The translations under genes were made by a program, and so were the position numbers. A DNA stretch of 64,000 nucleotides from Micropterus salmoides (Eukaryota; Chordata; Actinopteri; Centrarchiformes; Centrarchidae), in NCBI RefSeq assembly GCF_014851395.1, contig NW_024040707.1, forward strand, positions 13,676,187-13,740,186, given 5' to 3'. Shown in pieces: positions 38,062 through 50,862 of the stretch. The notes beneath the pieces were generated by a model that was not told the DNA's origin, did no database searches, and saw only the letters and a program-made list of their open reading frames with translations. Every line of letters starts with the position of its first letter. Within the stretch, counting starts at the first letter, position 1.

Positions 38062-38460
38062 TCAAATTCACATTACATGATTTTTAGCCTGATTTGCCTG
38101 TCGGCGAGCGATCGGCGTTCTCGTGTGAACTACTCAGCGAAGCATCCAAAAAGGCTCGCCGACCCATCGCCGACACCAGACAGATGTGAGAAATATCTGG
38201 TCGGTTGACTCGACATCCACATCCATCCAATGAAAGAAGGCAGCTGGCAGAGCAGGCAGGTACTTTCCCTGCTGCCCGCATGTGCTAATCCATTCTTAGT
38301 ATATTCTTTGTCTTTTACTTTTTCGTGTACTTTAAAAATATTAACTACATACAACAGACAGAGAGCTCATGCAATGTGTGACCCTCTGTCGCCGATCAGT
38401 CATGTAGTGTGAACACCACAACGAAAGTCGTGTAGTTTGAACAACGTCGTGTAATCTGCA
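38062..38460. mobile_element. MITE-like element with CACATTACATGA / GTGTGAAC ends
   Basis: The left end, TTCACATTACATGA (about 38068-38081), is matched in inverse by TCATGTAGTGTGAAC at 38399-38413. Two further inverse variants (GTCGTGTAGTTTGAAC and GTCGTGTAATCTGCAC) follow up to 38460. GGCGAGCGATCGGCG near the left and CGCCGATCAG near the right are sub-terminal inverse matches. No coding capacity. Exact borders and target duplication are not resolved. Confidence 0.5.
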
Positions 38461-38469
38461 CTAGGCATG

Positions 38470-38810
38470 AAGGTGCTTTCAGACAGCAAGCGGTTCAAGG
38501 AGAGAGGGTGGGGCTGCCGCTCTCGTGAACACCACCATGATTCTGATGTTACTGGTATATGAGAATTATTCTTCTCATCTGTTTGATTCTCCGGTCTGGT
38601 ACATTAAACATCTATAATATTAGGCGTCAATTCGTGCAATATTAATCTTGTCATTTCAACCATTTTCTCTATTTTAAGCTACACACTGTTCTGTTTAGTA
38701 GTGATTGGACTAGACTAGGTGGATAGTTGCTGGTAGGTAGGTGGGAGCACTGCAGCACAGTTGCCTGGTGGCGGATTCTGCAGCAACCATTCCTTGTCTG
38801 AAAGCACCTT
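38470..38810. mobile_element. 341-bp MITE with perfect 16-bp terminal inverted repeats
   Basis: AAGGTGCTTTCAGACA at 38470-38485 is exactly complemented at 38795-38810. The interior is non-coding. It directly abuts the preceding MITE-like element. Target duplication is not clear, so the superfamily is not assigned. Confidence 0.8.
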
Positions 38811-40810
38811 AAAGTCTTCAACTCTGCTGTTGCTTTGTTTTCGTTCACTACTGCTAAATATCTGTTTTTTCAGTATGGTTTTACTGCATTTAGTGTCCAA
38901 CGTTTTTCTCAGTCTTTAACTTTGCTCCTCAGGGAGAGAGAGGGGGTGATCTTATTGCTATTTCATCCAGTAATGAAGCCATCCGTTATTATTTACAAGG
39001 GTGAGTGTCTTATGTTGCCCATACTTGCAGTTTTGCATGTTGCAGGCAGTTGATATGTGACTATCATATATAAAAATCAAACTCTTTTGGTTGGTTTCTG
39101 CAGTTAGAGCGAGTACAGACTTGTATACTGTACACTGTCATTTCGTTTTATAACAAGTGGTGTAATTCTCTCTCCTCTGGCTCATCGAAAAGTCTGTCAA
39201 GAAGCTCCAGCATGCCCCAGACTGTGCTGCCCATAAACCCATGCACACTTCTCCCCACCAATATATTACACTTTGTTTTTATCTGAATTACACAGTCTTT
39301 CTGCTTCAAGCCCATAAGCACATTCATTCTCCCTTTAAAAGTATTAAGTATTGGCACGTTGTCTAAAACGTTGCAATGTGTTCTCTCAAGGTTTTTTCTA
39401 AGAAACGTGTTATAGATAGAGGCTGATGGGTCAAATAGTGGGAACAGAGTAAGTCAGAGTAGCACGGTTTGAGGTATGGGGACCTTCAGATTTCACCTTT
39501 ATTTTTTGCAAAATGTGTTATGGTGGTCATGGTCTGGTTAAGCCAGTGGATAAATTCTGCTTATTTAATCAGACCATGACGTCCTGTGGATCCAGAGTAC
39601 CCAAGCAAGTCTGATTGGCATTAACGTTGGTCTGGGAACACCATGAGGAGGACGTGGCTGAGGAGAAGGACGTTTTGAGTACCTTGCATAACCAATAACA
39701 GTGGCAACCGGGCCCAAATAAGCAGAAGAAAATTGATGGAGAATAGTAAAAACAACAATAGTGGGAGTAGTTAAACTAGGATTAATGGTATTTTTATTAC
39801 TAGCAGTGTATGATTGTAGAAGTTGTGAATTTATTGATGGTTAAAATAAAAGGGTATGAGATTTTTTTTTCATCCAGACTGATTTCATTTAAACTCTATT
39901 TTATTGGCCCATTTCACCTGCCAGCTCATTTTACCACAATGCAGACTGATAACGGGCTGATAGAGGACGATAGAGAACAGCTGTGGTTCGCAGACAGTTG
40001 TACTTTAATTTCCAAAAAGAAATATTTAAAAGGCTCATTTCGTTTCTGATGAGCCATCCCAGGAAACGCAGTGAAAGTATTTGTGTGTGCACTAGATATG
40101 ACATAACTGCTCCATCCTGTGCAGGGGAAGACGATGCGGAATATAACTGCATTTGCATGTTGTGGCATTTACACTTGGTGATAAATATACTTTTAATATG
40201 CTTTGCCGCTGCCTACCATTTCCCCCAATTAGATTAACTAAGCTGAAGGATGTCCAGAGTGGGATACTAGAGAAGGATTCTGTGTGTGTCTGCAGTCTCC
40301 CCTGGTAAACTTCACAAGATGGATGGTTTACATGTGATGGCTAAACACCTTGCAGGTGCATTTTTCTACATGCACTGATAGTGATACACTGGCAGCACAT
40401 CACTATCCTGTTACAGCCTCACGCATTCCCACACAGCCACTGAGGAACACATGAGGCTGAAAATACTATCGAGTGATTTTATCTCAAGCACCAAATCTCG
40501 CTGAGATGCATGTAAAATATTCTGAGGGTAGTATAGCCTCATGAAGGATACTTTAGTGTTGAAATGCTTTAAGGTTTCAAAAGTCGAAACATAAAAATAT
40601 CCACAAGCTCGGAAATTTGAAGTTAGATGCTGTAGTATAGGTATAGACAGTCGGTGAAGGCACTCAAACACGTACTAACAAACTGCTGACTAACAAATTG
40701 AAAATGTGATCGTGGAAGAGAATATACACACTTATAAATAAATGTATCACATCTCAAGTCAGAGCACTATGGCAATATATATTAATCTTTTTCTCTATCA
40801 AACAAAGACA
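38811..40810. other. Intergenic, no gene seen
   Basis: No recognised coding or transposon sequence. A near-perfect 14-bp inverted repeat (TCATGGTCTGGTTA at 39527-39540 against 39566-39579, one mismatch) forms a small potential hairpin. Confidence 0.45.
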
Positions 40811-40814
40811 GATA

Positions 40815-41100
40815 TAGGTGTCGTTTACACTGGGGACGCTGGGGACATTTGTTAAAAATATACTGAAAAATAGCCTGCAATATAGTTTTCCCTCATATAA
40901 AAAAGACACTGTAAATTGGAGCAGAAAATGTCTTCAGAATGCAGGAAATTACGAGTTTAATGCTCAGAATCATCTGGGGGAGGACCCCCAGACCCCACGC
41001 ACATATAATTCAGCATCAAATATTTAATCAAAATAGTGCTAAATAGTGCTAAAAATGTTCTTGTCTTGGTCTCTCCAAATGTATCATCACACCCCTAATC
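40815..41100 (+). repeat. Dispersed repeat, inverted partner at 62622-63150
   Basis: It begins AGGTGTCGTTTACACTGGGG, includes AAAAAAGACACTGTAAATTG, CAGAATGCAGGAAATTA and GGACCCCCAGACCCC, and ends near AATGTATCATCACACCCC. The same blocks recur on the minus strand of 62622-63150. Its class is unknown. Confidence 0.7.
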
Positions 41101-41129
41101 TAAAGTGACGCCCTTGAAGACAGATATTG

Positions 41130-41405
41130 TCTGTACTGCTTTTAAACCTATAATAACCAATTTTGGGCCACTTGGGAGCAGCAGAAACGAGGTGTAAACA
41201 TTGACATAACATCACCAAGCTGATATGGATACAACTCCCCCTTTAGCTCTGGCTGTTGTTTGGTAGCAGTCTGACTTCTACACCGAAAACAGCTGTCTGC
41301 TAAGGCTAAGGAAGACAATGCCATTTGAGTGGTGTGAGTTAACCAAAACAGTAATGCTGTGGGCTGAAAAAACCAAAACAATGAGCTGAAAGATGCTAAA
41401 AAGCT
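41130..41405 (-). repeat. Old dispersed repeat (CTTTCAGCT family), minus copy
   Basis: The reverse complement reads CATCTTTCAGCTCATTGTTTTGG followed by CAGCCCACAGCATTACTG, matching the start of the copy at 31490 and of 44310. Confidence 0.6.
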
Positions 41406-41507
41406 CCATATAGCTGAGAGGACCTGCAGAGCCGGGTGATGATTCTGGGGTTCATCACTAAGCGACCCCTTTCACAACAAGGTAGTCACATGATACACTC
41501 TGTTAAT

Positions 41508-41572
41508 ATCCATCCATCCATCCATCCATCGTCAACCGCTTATCCTGCATACAGGGTCGCGGGGCACTCTGT
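41508..41572 (+). repeat. CCAT-run repeat fragment
   Basis: (CATC)n is followed by GTCAACCGCTTATCCTGCA and AGGGTCGCGGGG, the start of the widespread teleost repeat also present at 13918-14130. Confidence 0.75.
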
Positions 41573-41579
41573 TAATATA

Positions 41580-44300
41580 AAACTATTTATTACAGCTCCT
41601 TTAAAGATCATAATATAGACCAGATTATATCACAATATGCAGTATAATAATAATGATATCACAATGATGCTTAAAAAATTGCTGGACTGTCGCCTTTCAA
41701 GTACACAGCAAAAATCGCCTTTGTTCCAGGGCAATTAAGCCAAACCTCACTGCATGACATCCCAATTAATCTGTTATGGAGTCCTAAAAGCCCTTGTTTC
41801 TTAAAACAAGTTAAATTTATGCAGCAAATTTCCAACCCATAATTTCTTTTTTAAAAAGTGCTATTAACTCAGAACAAGACACATAGAGCCGATCACTGCA
41901 CTGGCATCAAATTGACACTTGATTGTCAAATATTCTTGAACAAGTTTTGTGCGTGTTAATAGCCTGGTCCCACACCTCTGAATCACTGCCCACATCTCAG
42001 CGATTCAAATACTGATTCTAATGAATGAAATGACAATTCAGTCTAATTATCTGGCTGATGGGTTGAAATAATCTTACTAAACTTCATTTGTTTAAAGAAA
42101 ATATGAGTTTTATGACTCAATTATAGACAAATGGCATGATGAGCTGGAGATCTTTCTGCAGATCTTTCATTAGGGACTGTATGGAACTTTTTTTTTTCAG
42201 TTTTTCCTTTCATCACTCCTGAAGAATGAAATATTTAAAACCTCACATCTGCCGTTTCAGCCGGGCGTGAGACTGAAAGATCAGCTTAATCTTCTGGTCC
42301 CAGACACTACCTGACTGTGATGGAGGGGAGTGAAAACGAGGGAGGACAGACATGGAGGGAAAGAGAGAGAGCACGATGACAAGTGAGCTGTAGCATGTGG
42401 TAGCAGTGCACTAATCATGGTCTCCGGCTGAAGAAACACACAGGCGCCTCACAGGTTATTGAGAGATAATGGGATTCTCAGGGCAACAGACACACAGCTA
42501 AAGACAGAGATGAAATTTGAAAATAAATAATGCAAAATCCTCTTTCTCCCCTGCTGCGTGTGTGCCCGTGCATGGTTGTGCCTATGTCTGTCTATGTGTG
42601 TGTGTTTTGTGACTCCAACTTAAGTGTTCTGTGTGATGAAAAATGAAGAAATAAGGCATTAGTCAATATGGAACCAGAACCAAACACATCTTTTAGAGTT
42701 TGAGCACCAATTTTGGTTTCCTAGGCACAAAATGGCAAAAGAAAAATCACAAGAGAGGAAATTGTTTGGTAAAAAAGGGAATTTTCTGATATCCAATGAA
42801 ACTCATACCCGCTACTCATGGAGTGTCCTACACTGTGAGGAGAGCTTTGCTTAATTTTTTGCTCAAGCCTTAATTAAAAAATGGTCTTCTCAATCTTTAG
42901 TGTTTTAGTTATGTGACATGCATGGTTTCACTTGATGTCACAGCACCTTCTGTAGCCATTTTGCAGCTGTAGCGTGCAGGGTTGTCATGACTGTGATGGA
43001 TTAAGGTCTCGTGACAGTGATGCTATTTCATAAACATCTGCAAGGGTTGCTGTAAAATCACCCATTGTGTGAGCCCTTTAAGAACCCCTTTGATATTTAC
43101 TTTGAGTATATTGCCTGTGAACATACACTCTCTGACGCAAACTGCCCCTGTCCGTCATCCGGTCTTTTCTCATAATTTGAATCAGGACACCCACTAAACA
43201 CAGGAGGTCAAAGATTTTTCACCAACAACTCCAAGCATTAAACTCGCAGCTCTCTGACAGAGCATAAATGGCAAGAGCTCACATTCATTTGTGAAGTAAT
43301 TTACCAACTTAAACATATTACAGCACAGTTTAAATGAAATCTACTGTATCTTTTGAGTTTTCCAAAAATACATCTATTGACAAGATACAGTAGTAAGAAA
43401 CCATTCATAAAAAACTAATCATGCACAACCATGCAGCAGAAGATTTGAATGAACACAGCAAAATATTTCTAGGAAAGAATCATTACTGAGAAGCTTCCCT
43501 TTGAATTTCTGCATGACATCAAAATGCGAGACAAAGACAACAACCCGGCCACTAAAGCTGAGTCTCTCTTCCTGCCCTGTGACACACAACCCTTCCATAC
43601 ACACACACTTCCAGCCAGCCGACTCCACCAGCGCACCCTGTAAACTGTCACTCATTCCCTGTCGCAGTGACCTCTGTCAGACCTGTGTCACTTTTAGGGG
43701 GGTAGGGTTATCACGCCATCCACACACACTCACTTTTCCATTTGTTTATTTGTTTTTGTCGCTTTGTTTTCTGGTGTCTGCCTTCACCCTGTCCATCTCC
43801 TACTCTATGCTTCTTACACGCATCTGCACAAAAGACAAGACATCAGTCAGAAGTCTTGTCTTTTGTTTTGCCACCTCTGGCTGCTTTTCTCTGAAGTGTC
43901 TATGAATACAGGGGTGTTGGATTTCACCTGTCGACAGATCCACTCTCCACTTTCAGAGAGTTTAACTAAACTTTGTGAAGACTTTTTTTATTGACTCTCC
44001 TTTTCGGAACTCATCTGTTTTTGTGCAACCAAAACATCCTTCATTCCAAGCATTGAAAGAAATACAAGAGAATTATTAAGCTGTACGTCATGAGAGGCTG
44101 TGCCTCAATGTGTTTTTTTCACCATGTAGTTTATATGGCTTACTGCAGTATGGTTTTTGAACAGTATGATTTGAAGTGAATTAAATTGAATTGAATTGAA
44201 TAAACTTCACGGTTACTACACCCACCTGCTACCCCCTTACTGCATTATTGTCACCGCCTTAAACCTGCTGTAATACAATGCAAAAACAATGTGTCAAAAC
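41580..44300. other. Intergenic, no gene seen
   Basis: No recognised gene. A (TTGAA)n-like run, TTGAATTGAATTGAAT, lies near 44185-44200 and may be the tail of a lost retroposon. Confidence 0.5.
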
Positions 44301-44304
44301 ATTT

Positions 44305-44600
44305 GAGCATCTTTCAGCTCATTGTTCTGGTTCCACCCTTGTTCCAGCTACAGCAGGCCAACAAGTCCTCAAAGCTAAAGGCTAATTTCAGTATTGTTAA
44401 ACATTGGCACTATTGTCCCATATACATGGGCACTATTGTCCCATATTTTGGTATTGAAATGACCAGTAGGTACAAAAAGTTTTGGAATCCATGCAGATGG
44501 TTTCAGACACACTCTGTAAACCAGCTGCAGTGTTCAGGGCAATTGTGCCCGTCAAAATTATGTCAACAAAAAGTGCTTCTTTTTGCCACTGACAGGCTCA
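44305..44600 (+). repeat. Diverged dispersed repeat with internal tandem duplication
   Basis: It starts with the CATCTTTCAGCTCATTGTTCTGG block of the 31480 family. Inside, GGCACTATTGTCCCATAT occurs twice in tandem at about 44406-44446. Confidence 0.5.
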
Positions 44601-45505
44601 GACTGTTATACAAGGTGAGTTGTTGAAGGAAGGGAAAGGATTTTCTTGTGAACGTAGAGAAAATGCTAGCAAGACTTTATTTTCTAACATTACTCCAACA
44701 CAACAAATTCCTATCTCCAACTCACGTTTTCACTGGCGTCTTCCTGCAAAACCTCGCCTCACACAGGATTTCAGAGCGAGAATAGTCCTTGAGCGAAACT
44801 TATGTTTGTTGTTAACAACAAAGGGCATCACTGGGTGTTAATCGTAGGGATCCTTTCCAGACACCGTCCTGAGATTTCAGAGCAAGAACAACAGATAACT
44901 GTTTTCAAATCTGACGTCACTATAATCAGGACTACATCATTTGTAAACCGTTGCAAATCGCTGTCGTTATGAGGAATGTTTTATGGCATGACAACGCTTT
45001 GGTTAAGGTTTGATTTGGTTTAGGGAAACAACATGGTTTGGGTTCAAATAAGTACTAAGTAAGTAAGTAATGAGTGGTGATCTATGATCTATCCACCCCA
45101 ACCACCTCCCCCCTGCAGACTTTGTTCGCAACTGGGGTAGGTAATGTCGGAGAACTAACAAGAGAGCTAGATTGTGAAAGAATCCAATCAAAAAAAAACC
45201 ACCCCCTCCCTTCAGGCCTTCCTCCAAAGCCACTCCCCCAAAACAAATTTGAGAGTGTGTGCAGATAGACAGGCAGGTACACGAGCCAATCATTTCCATA
45301 CTTCTTACGTTCCTGCGACAACCACGGATACAGGATTTTTTTCATTTTTGTGCCAGAGCATTTGATTTATTGGTTGCTATCGGGATGTATTTTCAACAAA
45401 TATAACAAATAGATAGCTTTAACCTCATTCCCTGATTTGCTGCTTTGCTGTTTTATAGGTTTTAGCTTTTTTACCCATGTCCTTGGTCAGTGAGTCACAA
45501 AAAAC

Positions 45506-45507
<2 letters not shown>

Positions 45508-45551
<44 letters not shown>
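45508..45551. repeat. (TA)n microsatellite
   Basis: About 22 uninterrupted TA units. Confidence 0.95.
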
Positions 45552-45554
<3 letters not shown>

Positions 45555-47780
45555 ATGAACCAAATTGAGATCACACACTGCATGATGATATCCCTGTCAA
45601 CCTGACACTTGATAAAACACCCTGCTGACTGAAATTTGTGCCGTTACTTGGAATAAATGTGAATGATGTCACTGGAGATGACCAGAGTAATATACATTTC
45701 TCAGGAGAAAGCTTTCAAGCAAATTATATTTATTAATCTTAATGAATTTAAGAAAGAAGCAATAATGTCAATTCTTTGTCTTATTTTTGTTGCTGCATAA
45801 AACCCGTTTCCTTTTTGGGATCATTTAAGTTTCATCATTGTGTGTGTGATGTTCATGGTGGTAAAATACTGTAGCCTTCTTTCCTTTGGTGCATTTTTTT
45901 CACAACAGCAGACTTTGACTTCCCAGTACTGAAAGAGCGAGGATTACACTGAAGGCTGCAGGCATCATTAAGCACTAAGTTACCGAGGAAAATGTTTCAA
46001 TCTCATGAGCTGCACACTGGAGAGGCGGACAACAGGATCTGGGGCCTGTATCAGGAAGCAAGTTCAAATTAGTCTCTTTGTGTGGCTTCACTGAGCTTAA
46101 CATCGGTGAGAGGTGAAGGTTGTAATTACAACAAAAATAATCAGATCTACGAGGGACTTTAAGTCATTGCAGAAGCAAAAAAATGTGAAATATACAGTGT
46201 ACAATATAATCACACAACTAGAATAGAACAAGAAGCTGTTAACAGAGGATATAGCGTATGTACTCCTCCCATATAGCATTGTACTCATAACGTTGTCAGA
46301 CCTCATGCAGTTTTGTCTGCAATTCGGGAGAGTGCCAGTGGTGGCTAATGTAGCCTTAAGCCGCTAGCCTCAAGCAGAGATGACAAGCAAACTAGAGAGG
46401 TCTGGAAACATCACTTCTTTCTAACTCCACACCCACAAAATGTTTTTATTTTCAAGCTCGTAAAAGTTCTTAAGTTACGATAGGATTTATATATAAAATA
46501 GGATTTTTTTCAATTTAGTATTACAGAAGCAAATCCTACCTAACTTAAAGAATCCTTCCTTATCTCAGGTTTAAATACTCAATCCAACATCATGTTTCAA
46601 CTTTTATGTCTGTAACCTAGCAATCAATGCTTAAGGTGACCAGATTTCTAAATTGAAAACCGGTATGTCATTAAAAATATAATGTTATTATTATATTTAT
46701 ATGAAATAAAAAAGGGGGACAATTTCGGTATTATTATAATCTGTCAAATATAACTCTTCTGAATTAAATGAAGTCATTTTGAGGCAGAATCCATAGTCAA
46801 TAAGTAGAAGCTGCAATCACTTTCTGGCAAATGAAACACTGCATGTTATGGGTTGTATTGGCCATTTAAAGGTATTTTAACAGTTAAAAAGGACTGGATT
46901 GGTTGGTGAGTCATAAGGATAATTGCAAAAGAGATCATGTCTTTATTTTATATATAACTCCGCAGCTGTCCAGAATTTCTGGCCACGTAAAATCTGATTT
47001 CAGGCATCTTAGCACCTTCTCCAGTCTATGATTAACACCCAGTTAAAAATGGGGACATTTCTGGGGACAGCTCCAGACGGGGGACAGGTCACCAAAACCA
47101 GGGACTGTCCCCAGAAAATGGCGAAGTCTGGTTACCCTATCAATGCTGCTTCTACTTTTCTCATCTCCACAAACTAAACAACTTTGTAACCGTTTTTCTT
47201 CATTTTTATTAAAACATACTGAGTTATACATTACATGAAAAACTGAGTTCAAATTCAAGACAGATGAAGTAGAGTTGTTGGTCACCTCTGTCGAGAAATC
47301 CAAATTTACATCAACGTTATCTCAGGAGATTAAAAAAAGAGAGTGGGCTAACACAGCAGACACAGTCTCCACCGTAAAATAAGTAGCCTACACTGACAAG
47401 TGATAGATCAGCCTGTTCTCATGCTCAGGCATCACACACGCTTTGAGTACCGTGGCTATTTTACGCAAAACGTCAATTTTGCGTGTATAGGAGACGCCAA
47501 CAGGTTTATGTTTATGAGACGCATCCAGGCCGCATGTGTATATGACGCCCTGGGGTGACACGAATCGCTAGTAGTGCTTGCGGTCAGTCAGTAAATATAT
47601 GCATGTCGACCAGCTCATGGCTGATATGCTACCAGGTATGGTTAGCCTCCTTTGTGTTGCAAAGCAATAGCAAACTGCAGTGTATCATATATATTCAAAA
47701 TCCACGTTTTGCGTACAATAGCCACGGTTTTGTCAAAGCGTGAGGTGAGAACGGGTTGGATAGATCCTAAAGAGCAGAAG
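45552..47780. other. Intergenic, no gene seen
   Basis: Two stretches (46636-46750 and 47050-47140) carry GGGGACA / GACCAGATTT words resembling the edges of a widespread fish repeat, but no borders could be set. Confidence 0.4.
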
Positions 47781-47789
47781 GAAACACGT

Positions 47790-47960
47790 ATTGCGGGTCT
47801 CCTCGAGAAAGATTGTGAAGAAGGAGAGATGTCTAAAAAACAGTCAAAGAGGAAAAGGTCTAAAGAGTATAAACAGAAAGTTAGACGACAAGGCAAGGGC
47901 GAAGGCGTTTCAATGCTGCAGAAATTTGGAGGGGCGGAGCATCTGAGGGAGCACTGAAGG
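47790..47960 (+). repeat. Dispersed repeat copy with protein-like relic
   Basis: The open frame reads DCEEGEMSKKQSKRKRSKEY and runs into AAATTTGGAGGGGCGGAGC. It matches 18555-18700 at both DNA and peptide level (EEGEM, K-Q-KRK, YKQ). Presumably a fragment of a transposon-encoded basic protein. Confidence 0.6.
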
Positions 47961-48018
47961 GAGGGGTGTATTTGGTAGTTGAGTTCAAATATAAACAATC
48001 TTTCAGCAGATTGTCTCA

Positions 48019-48453
48019 GGCCCCGTCTACACAGACACAGGTATTTTCAAAATCGTGACTTTTTCTACGCAATTTGGCTGTTCGTACACACGGAAATGCA
48101 GTCAGACCACTGAAACCTAACATTTTTGGAAACTCCTGCCAGGGTGAAGAGTTTAAGAAACTCCGGTTGGAGTGTTGTCGTGTAGATGGTGAAACCAGAG
48201 TTTTTGCCTTGCAACGTCAGAGTGCGTGCCATTATCTGCTGTGTTTGATGTCAGATTGTGCGCCACTGCCTGCTTTGTTTACCATTTTAATTGGCTCTGA
48301 TTGTCATATCGCCACCTGGTGGTTTGGCATGCGCTTAACAGCGCTTGATGTGCGTGTTTGTGCGTGTTTTTGCGTTTTCGTGAAGACAGATTTATTTTTA
48401 AACAAAGTAGGAAAAATGTTTATAAAAATACCCATGTACATGTGGACTAGGCC
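48019..48453. mobile_element. MITE, GGCCCCGTCTACAC-type ends
   Basis: The left end GGCCCCGTCTACACAG...GGTATTTTCAAAA is mirrored on the right by AAAAATACCCATG...TGTGGACTAGGCC. This foldback structure is typical of teleost hAT-like MITEs. The open frame within it (48074-48484) is incidental. Confidence 0.65.
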
Positions 48454-48554
48454 TTACTCTCCTCTTAAGATAGTCAAGAACTAAATACCTTTATGCAATG
48501 AATGACTTTAGACATCTCTAGCAAGAATGTAGCTTGATCTAAGCCATAGTTGTA

Positions 48555-48722
48555 GTCCGTCAGGGCTGTAGTATTTCAGCTGCAGGGACTTGACTAGGGA
48601 TCCGGAGGGTAGCTGGTTCAAGTCCAGCTTGGATCATACTCTATGGGGGGTGAATTAGTAGCTGGAGAGGTGCCCCTAACTGGTCGTGGTGCTGTACTAT
48701 GCACTCTTGGCATCTCTCCACA
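48555..48722 (+). mobile_element. Diverged tRNA-derived SINE
   Basis: A polymerase III B-box-like motif, GGTTCAAGTCC, lies at 48615-48625. It is preceded by a tRNA-like head (GACTAGGGATCCGGAGGGTAG) and followed by a conserved-looking body (GTAGCTGGAGAGGTGCC at 48658-48674). This order resembles the tRNA-derived SINEs of percomorph fishes. The A box is degenerate and it is not a functional tRNA gene. Confidence 0.7.
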
Positions 48723-50335
48723 TAATAGTTTCCATGGTGATCTAACCTGGTTAAAAGACTAGAAAACCCGAGTTTTTGTGGGTTAGCCCAGCTGCTTACC
48801 CACTAATCTTCATGTACAAAACATACACGACAAGGCACACTTTGCAGAAACTTCCTTTACACACTGAAGTTCACCATGATTTTAAAAGATAAATAATTAA
48901 CACCAGCAAGAGTAAACAGAGGCTAATGAGTCTTATTATTTTCTCCCACCGCACAGGACATATACTTAACCTGTCCTCTTTCTCTGTACATGTGGTACAT
49001 AAGGCTGACTGGAATACTAATTGCTTTTCACAGCCTTACAGTGATAAAGGGGGAGAAAGTGACAACCTAAATGCTGCTACACCTGCAGCAATCATTCCAT
49101 CTGCTTGTTCTACATCTTCAGTATCAGGACATCACATTCACTGAACAGATCCTGCCAGTTCACAAGACTTTCACTTGTTGGAGCATATGCTGGCCTTAAA
49201 ATCCAACATACACACTCTCTTGAGCCATTCATTGGTTGCTTTGAGCATGTCGTTACATACTTGGCCTAATAGGATGAAGGGGACAGAGGTAAGAAGGTGG
49301 ATTCCCATACAGATCAGACATGTCTTAACTGTGCCACTGTCGCTTTCTGTGTTCGCCTGAGGCAATGCAGCACAGAATTTAAATCACAAACAGACAGAGT
49401 GTGTCTTTGGCTCACAGCGAATTATTCTTCCTCCTTCACACTGTAACTTAGCTTACATGAGGAGAGGGACGCTAAACTTGGCTGGTGTGGTTTAACTCTT
49501 TTTTAAAACATATTTTGGGGTGCACGACAGGAAAAATGTAATGGTGGTGTAGTAGTGTAATAACTACAACAATATTTTTAGTGGAATTTTAAAAACGTTA
49601 TTATTAATAATGAGCTCACAGGGAATGGCTACTCACACACCCCTTTCCCTCTCCCTCCCTCTCCCCTTGCTCTCTCTCTCAGGCTGAGCCACCTGCGCTG
49701 TACTTACAAATCCTCATATGGATCCTCTTTTTTTCCATGTTCTCTGTTTATGAGGCTATACACAGGGTGTGAGAAAACAGAGGGGGATGTTTTGAAAAGT
49801 TCTTTGTTGTCATGAAAATACCCCCCACCTCCCTTCGCAGGGTTCGGCACACAGGTGAACTGTGGATTGATTGCAAAGTTTAACCATCAAAGTATGAGAA
49901 AAAGTTTCACTGCCACTGTTAATTTTTAAAATAATAAATAATATATAGACTATTATATTATTATTATAGACTATAATGTTAGATCACAGTTGCAGTGAAA
50001 AGACAGAGAAGACCAATGCATGCTGTGTTTAAGCGCAGTGAGTGTGTAAGGGGAGAGCAACTGATTTAAAAGTCGTCACTCTGAGTTAAACCCTGTAGCT
50101 GTGACTTCGGGCATGTTCACACTGGTGTAACAGGGACACTGCGCTGCTTGTCATCATAGAAACAGATCATCCTATTTTGATGTTTACTGCACCTTCAGTA
50201 ATATTGGCTGCCTTCCCTTCCACACACAGCTCCGCTGCTCACCGTAGTGTTGATAGGCTATTATTTGCGACGAGTAACCAATCACATAGTGCTGTGGGCG
50301 TGACAGCGAGCAAATAAATAAGTAAGAAATGTTAT
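48723..50335. other. Intergenic, no gene seen
   Basis: Short open frames only, no recognised repeats apart from (CTCC)n/(CT)n-rich sequence near 49645-49680. Confidence 0.5.
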
Positions 50336-50336
50336 T

Positions 50337-50862
50337 TATATATATATTTATAAATCCCCCTCTCACCCCTTGCAGGGTGGTATGTGTCATCCTCAAGCTC
50401 GGGTCATCTACCAGAGGCTTGGGAGTTTGAGGGTTCTGCGCAGTATCTTAGCTGTTCCTAGGACTGCACTCTCTTTGGGGGTCACAGCCCCCAGTGCTCC
50501 GATTACCACTGGCACCACTGTTGCTCTTACTTTCCACATCTTTTCTAGCTCCTCTTTCAGATCATGGTATTTCTCAAGCTTCTCGTGTTCCTTCTTCGTG
50601 ATGTTGCTGTCGCTTGGGATTGCCACATCTATCACTGCAGCCTTCTTCTGCTGTTTGTCGATCAACACGGTGTCTGGTTGGTTAGCCATCGCCAGTTTGT
50701 CAGTCTGGATCTTGAAGTCCCACAGGATCTTAGCTCGGTCATTCTCAACTGCCTTAGGAGGTGTCTTCCATTTTGATCTTGGGACTTCCAGCCCACGGCA
50801 GATGTTCCTGTGCACTTCCTGCCTGCATCTTACACTCTGCTGTTATGTCTATGAAGATTCTC
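50337..50862 (-). mobile_element. RLE-type non-LTR retrotransposon, 3' part (endonuclease)
   Basis: The minus-strand frame 50815-50408 ends the element's protein. NQPDTVLIDKQQKKAAVID followed by VAIPSDSN is the PD...D core of a restriction-like endonuclease, and GALGAVTPKESAVLG then KILRRTLKLPSLW form the C-terminus. Just upstream, ITAECKMQAG (about 50834-50863) looks like the end of the preceding CCHC knuckle. The 3' UTR runs into a TA/AAT-rich tail at 50337-50355. This C-terminal endonuclease places it with R2/R4-type elements (Rex6/Dong-like), not with L2 or L1. The frame is interrupted upstream and the element is dead. Confidence 0.8.

Noticed and set aside
48074..48484. Plus-strand 136-codon frame
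   Set aside because: Lies almost entirely in a MITE-type foldback element and does not resemble a transposase.
48555..48722. Functional tRNA gene
   Set aside because: A B-box is present but the acceptor stem and anticodon arm cannot be formed; the body that follows is SINE-like.
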